From Diplocarpon mali (taxonomy: Eukaryota > Ascomycota > Leotiomycetes > Helotiales > Drepanopezizaceae): 11,203 bases of DNA. Position 1 is the stretch's first letter. Each line of letters opens with the position of its first letter. The notes under the pieces are model-generated. The model was not told where the DNA came from, did no database searches, and saw nothing but the letters and a program-made list of their open reading frames with translations. Shown here piece by piece: positions 9,961 through 11,203 of the stretch. A program made the translations under genes and the position numbers. Location of the stretch: the NCBI GenBank assembly GCA_024741835.1, contig JAENRP010000546.1:1-11203 (forward strand), read 5' to 3'.

Positions 9961-10757
9961 AGCTCCTTTAATAGCAGGACCATCGATTACTATATAATAC
10001 CCGCAGTAAAACAATTAACTAGAAAATTCGCTATATAGGAAAAATCCTATAAATTATCAGCTCTTACCTCCTATTACTTAAAGAATACTTAATAAGTCTT
10101 ATTGAATCTGGTATAAAACGTAATATAGCAAAAAGAATTAAATACTAAGACTAGGACGCTACTTAAGGAATATATCTCTAATAAGACTACCCTATTCTTT
10201 ATATTTATAAGATAAGGAACATTTGTTAACTTAAAGTCCAGTAGAGAGCTTAGAAAAGGTGGGTTCCTTACTATTAGTAATAACTATATAAAAGTTGTTA
10301 GTAATAACTCACTTGAAAATAGTACTAACCTAGACGAGTTTTATATTAAGTCTATTTATATAAAGAAACTAAGCACTATAAGATAGAGTATTGCTAAGGA
10401 ATCGTTAGCCAAGTTTCATATAATACTTAGTATAACAAAAGGTAGCTTACTATTAAAAGCACTTATAAGGAGACGACTATAGAACGATCTATTAATAGTA
10501 ATAATAGTAAAAGAGTTGCTATCCAAAGATATAGGTCAGCTAATAACCTATTTAAAGAAGTATAAGTAAGAACTTTTTAATAATTTTACCTATACTTAGA
10601 AACTAATTTAATACTTAAAGCTATAACTATATAAGGACAAATCCTAGGCTAAGACAAAAGGCACTAATGATAATATTAAGGCTAATAACGTAATTGATAA
10701 GACAATTCTTCTTAAGAAGTATAGCACTAAAAAGCCTTATGCAAAAACCCCTAATAC

Positions 10758-10782
10758 GACTCTTAGGCCTGGCCCGCGACTT
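10758..10782. repeat. 25-bp palindromic repeat, copy 9
   Basis: The copy is in gene B at residue 1030, in frame, encoding TLRPGPRL. It has the strong core TTAGGCCTGGCCCGCGA. It matches copy 5 of gene A in position and precedes the Asn-rich C-terminal region. Confidence 0.82.
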
Positions 10783-11106
10783 AATCTAGATAAAGGCAAG
10801 GCTAAGGAGGTTATGCCTATAGAATCTCCCGCTGCGTCCCCCTTAGTAGTAGATAACTCTCTAGAGGATGGCAATAATAATAAAAAGGATAATAACAATA
10901 ATACCGCGATATAAGTCTCTCTCCTTATTAGCAGAAGCTATCAAACTATACTAGCATCTTTACAAAATACTAAAGCTCTTATAATACTAAGACTGGACTC
11001 TTCTAATACTAATAGCAAACTATTAAGAAGAAGTAGGCGCTTTATAAAGAGAGTATTATCTAATAATAATTCTCCCTATCCCTTAAAGAGAACTAAGGAA
11101 AATTGA

Positions 11107-11182
11107 CATCTAAGTTAATACTATTTTTAATTGTTTTTACAACTCTATAGCTTATTTATTTGTTTTACTAGTTTCGTTTTCT
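11107..11182. other. Downstream sequence after gene B
   Basis: This is T-rich sequence after the inferred TGA of gene B. I see no gene, RNA or repeat in it before the palindrome copy. It may be the 3' untranslated region or the start of another leader like those before A and B. Confidence 0.4.
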
Positions 11183-11203
11183 GACTCCTAGGCCTGGCCT
11201 ATA
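11183..11203. repeat. 25-bp palindromic repeat, copy 10, cut by the window end
   Basis: The first 21 positions of the repeat are visible (GACTCCTAGGCCTGGCCT and on). It lies about 76 bases after the inferred stop of gene B, in DNA with no coding signal. It is therefore the clearest non-coding copy. Confidence 0.75.

Larger units (their letters stand above)
7672..11106 (+). pseudogene. Gene B: unknown large protein, RIP-inactivated, paralogue of gene A
   Basis: This family is not recognised. Frame 1 stays coherent for about 1,144 codons, broken by about 48 TAA or TAG codons. The start is inferred at ATA (7672-7674), which aligns with the ATG of gene A and fits ATG mutated by RIP on the other strand; G stands at -3. 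The TGA at 11104 is taken as the native stop because TGA is rare in this frame. Shared blocks with A include STYRTLGKIE (residue 44), FNDFL (79), an AKAI block (near 166), IKTR (near 506) and LIAY (near 725). Palindrome-encoded peptides begin at residues 287, 346, 756 and 1030. Residues 300-345 are acidic and probably disordered. The C-terminal part has Asn-rich low complexity (NNNKKDNNNN) and a basic patch, RRSRRFIKR, a possible nuclear signal. No enzyme motif or membrane segment was found. Confidence 0.72.
1..11203. other. RIP-mutated, AT-rich repeat region
   Basis: The whole window has the signature of repeat-induced point mutation, the premeiotic C-to-T mutation of duplicated DNA in filamentous ascomycetes that prefers CpA. 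CpA and TpG are rare and TpA is very common; positions 1-120 contain no CpA or TpG and about 19 TpA by hand count. Damage is seen on both strands: CAA or CAG became TAA or TAG, TGG became TAG or TAA, and T-GAY became T-AAY. Recognisable proteins remain readable across the stops. RIP acts on duplicated sequence, so similar copies should exist elsewhere in the genome. Such blocks are often heterochromatic, but nothing here shows that directly. Confidence 0.9.

Noticed and set aside
1..11106. TAA and TAG read as Gln, as in the ciliate nuclear code, with TGA as the only stop
   Set aside because: Attractive because many stops fall at Gln positions and gene B ends in TGA. But stops also fall where relatives have Trp (for example 1456), TGA occurs inside the frames (2203, 5206), catalytic Asp codons are lost, a frameshift is present, and CpA/TpG are depleted. 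RIP explains all of this.
1901..11203. A CRISPR-like or satellite array made of the palindromic repeats
   Set aside because: Spacing varies from about 180 to more than 1,200 bases, and the copies lie inside coding remnants. There is no regular spacer structure.
1..11203. An AT-rich bacterial, mitochondrial or apicomplexan genome
   Set aside because: No long open frames exist, the codon damage follows CpA/TpG context, and the retroelement is of a type common in filamentous ascomycetes. Base composition alone would be misleading.

Overview
The window is about 11.2 kb of very A+T-rich DNA that looks like nuclear sequence from a filamentous ascomycete (Pezizomycotina) damaged by repeat-induced point mutation (RIP). 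Three observations support this. CpA and its complement TpG are strongly depleted while TpA is abundant; the first 120 bases hold about 19 TpA and no CpA or TpG by hand count. Long protein similarities are still readable but carry TAA or TAG where relatives have Gln or Trp. Catalytic Asp codons preceded by T have become Asn, which is TpG to TpA. No intact gene is present. The organism is inferred; no species is identified.

Layout, all on the + strand. (1) Positions 1 to about 3480 hold the 3' part of a Ty3/gypsy retrotransposon polyprotein: protease-RT linker, reverse transcriptase, RNase H, H2C2 zinc-binding region, integrase core and C-terminal tail. It starts left of the window and has one frameshift near 960-976. 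(2) Positions 3481-3753 are a T-rich spacer with no visible LTR. (3) Positions 3754-7122 are a degraded gene A of about 1,122 codons. (4) Positions 7123-7671 are a pyrimidine-rich spacer. (5) Positions 7672-11106 are a degraded gene B of about 1,144 codons. A and B are clearly diverged paralogues of one protein family that I do not recognise. They share blocks in the same order, and at the checked sites their stop codons fall at identical alignment positions. (6) Positions 11107-11203 are downstream sequence.

The most unusual signal is a dispersed 25-bp near-palindrome: arms GACTCGYAGGCC and GGCCTRCGAGTC around one central base. It occurs ten times, is GC-rich inside AT-rich DNA, and is present in the gypsy polyprotein, in both unknown genes and just after gene B. 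Most copies are read in one phase and encode a peptide close to T-R-R-P-G-L-R-V. Because of the symmetry, the other strand encodes the same peptide. Three copies sit at matching residue positions in A and B (about 285, 750 and 1035), so they predate the split of the paralogues. B has one extra copy.

The polyprotein from 976 onward, gene A and gene B all lie in the same reading frame, with short spacers and no LTR boundary. They may belong to one composite repeated element, or this may be coincidence.
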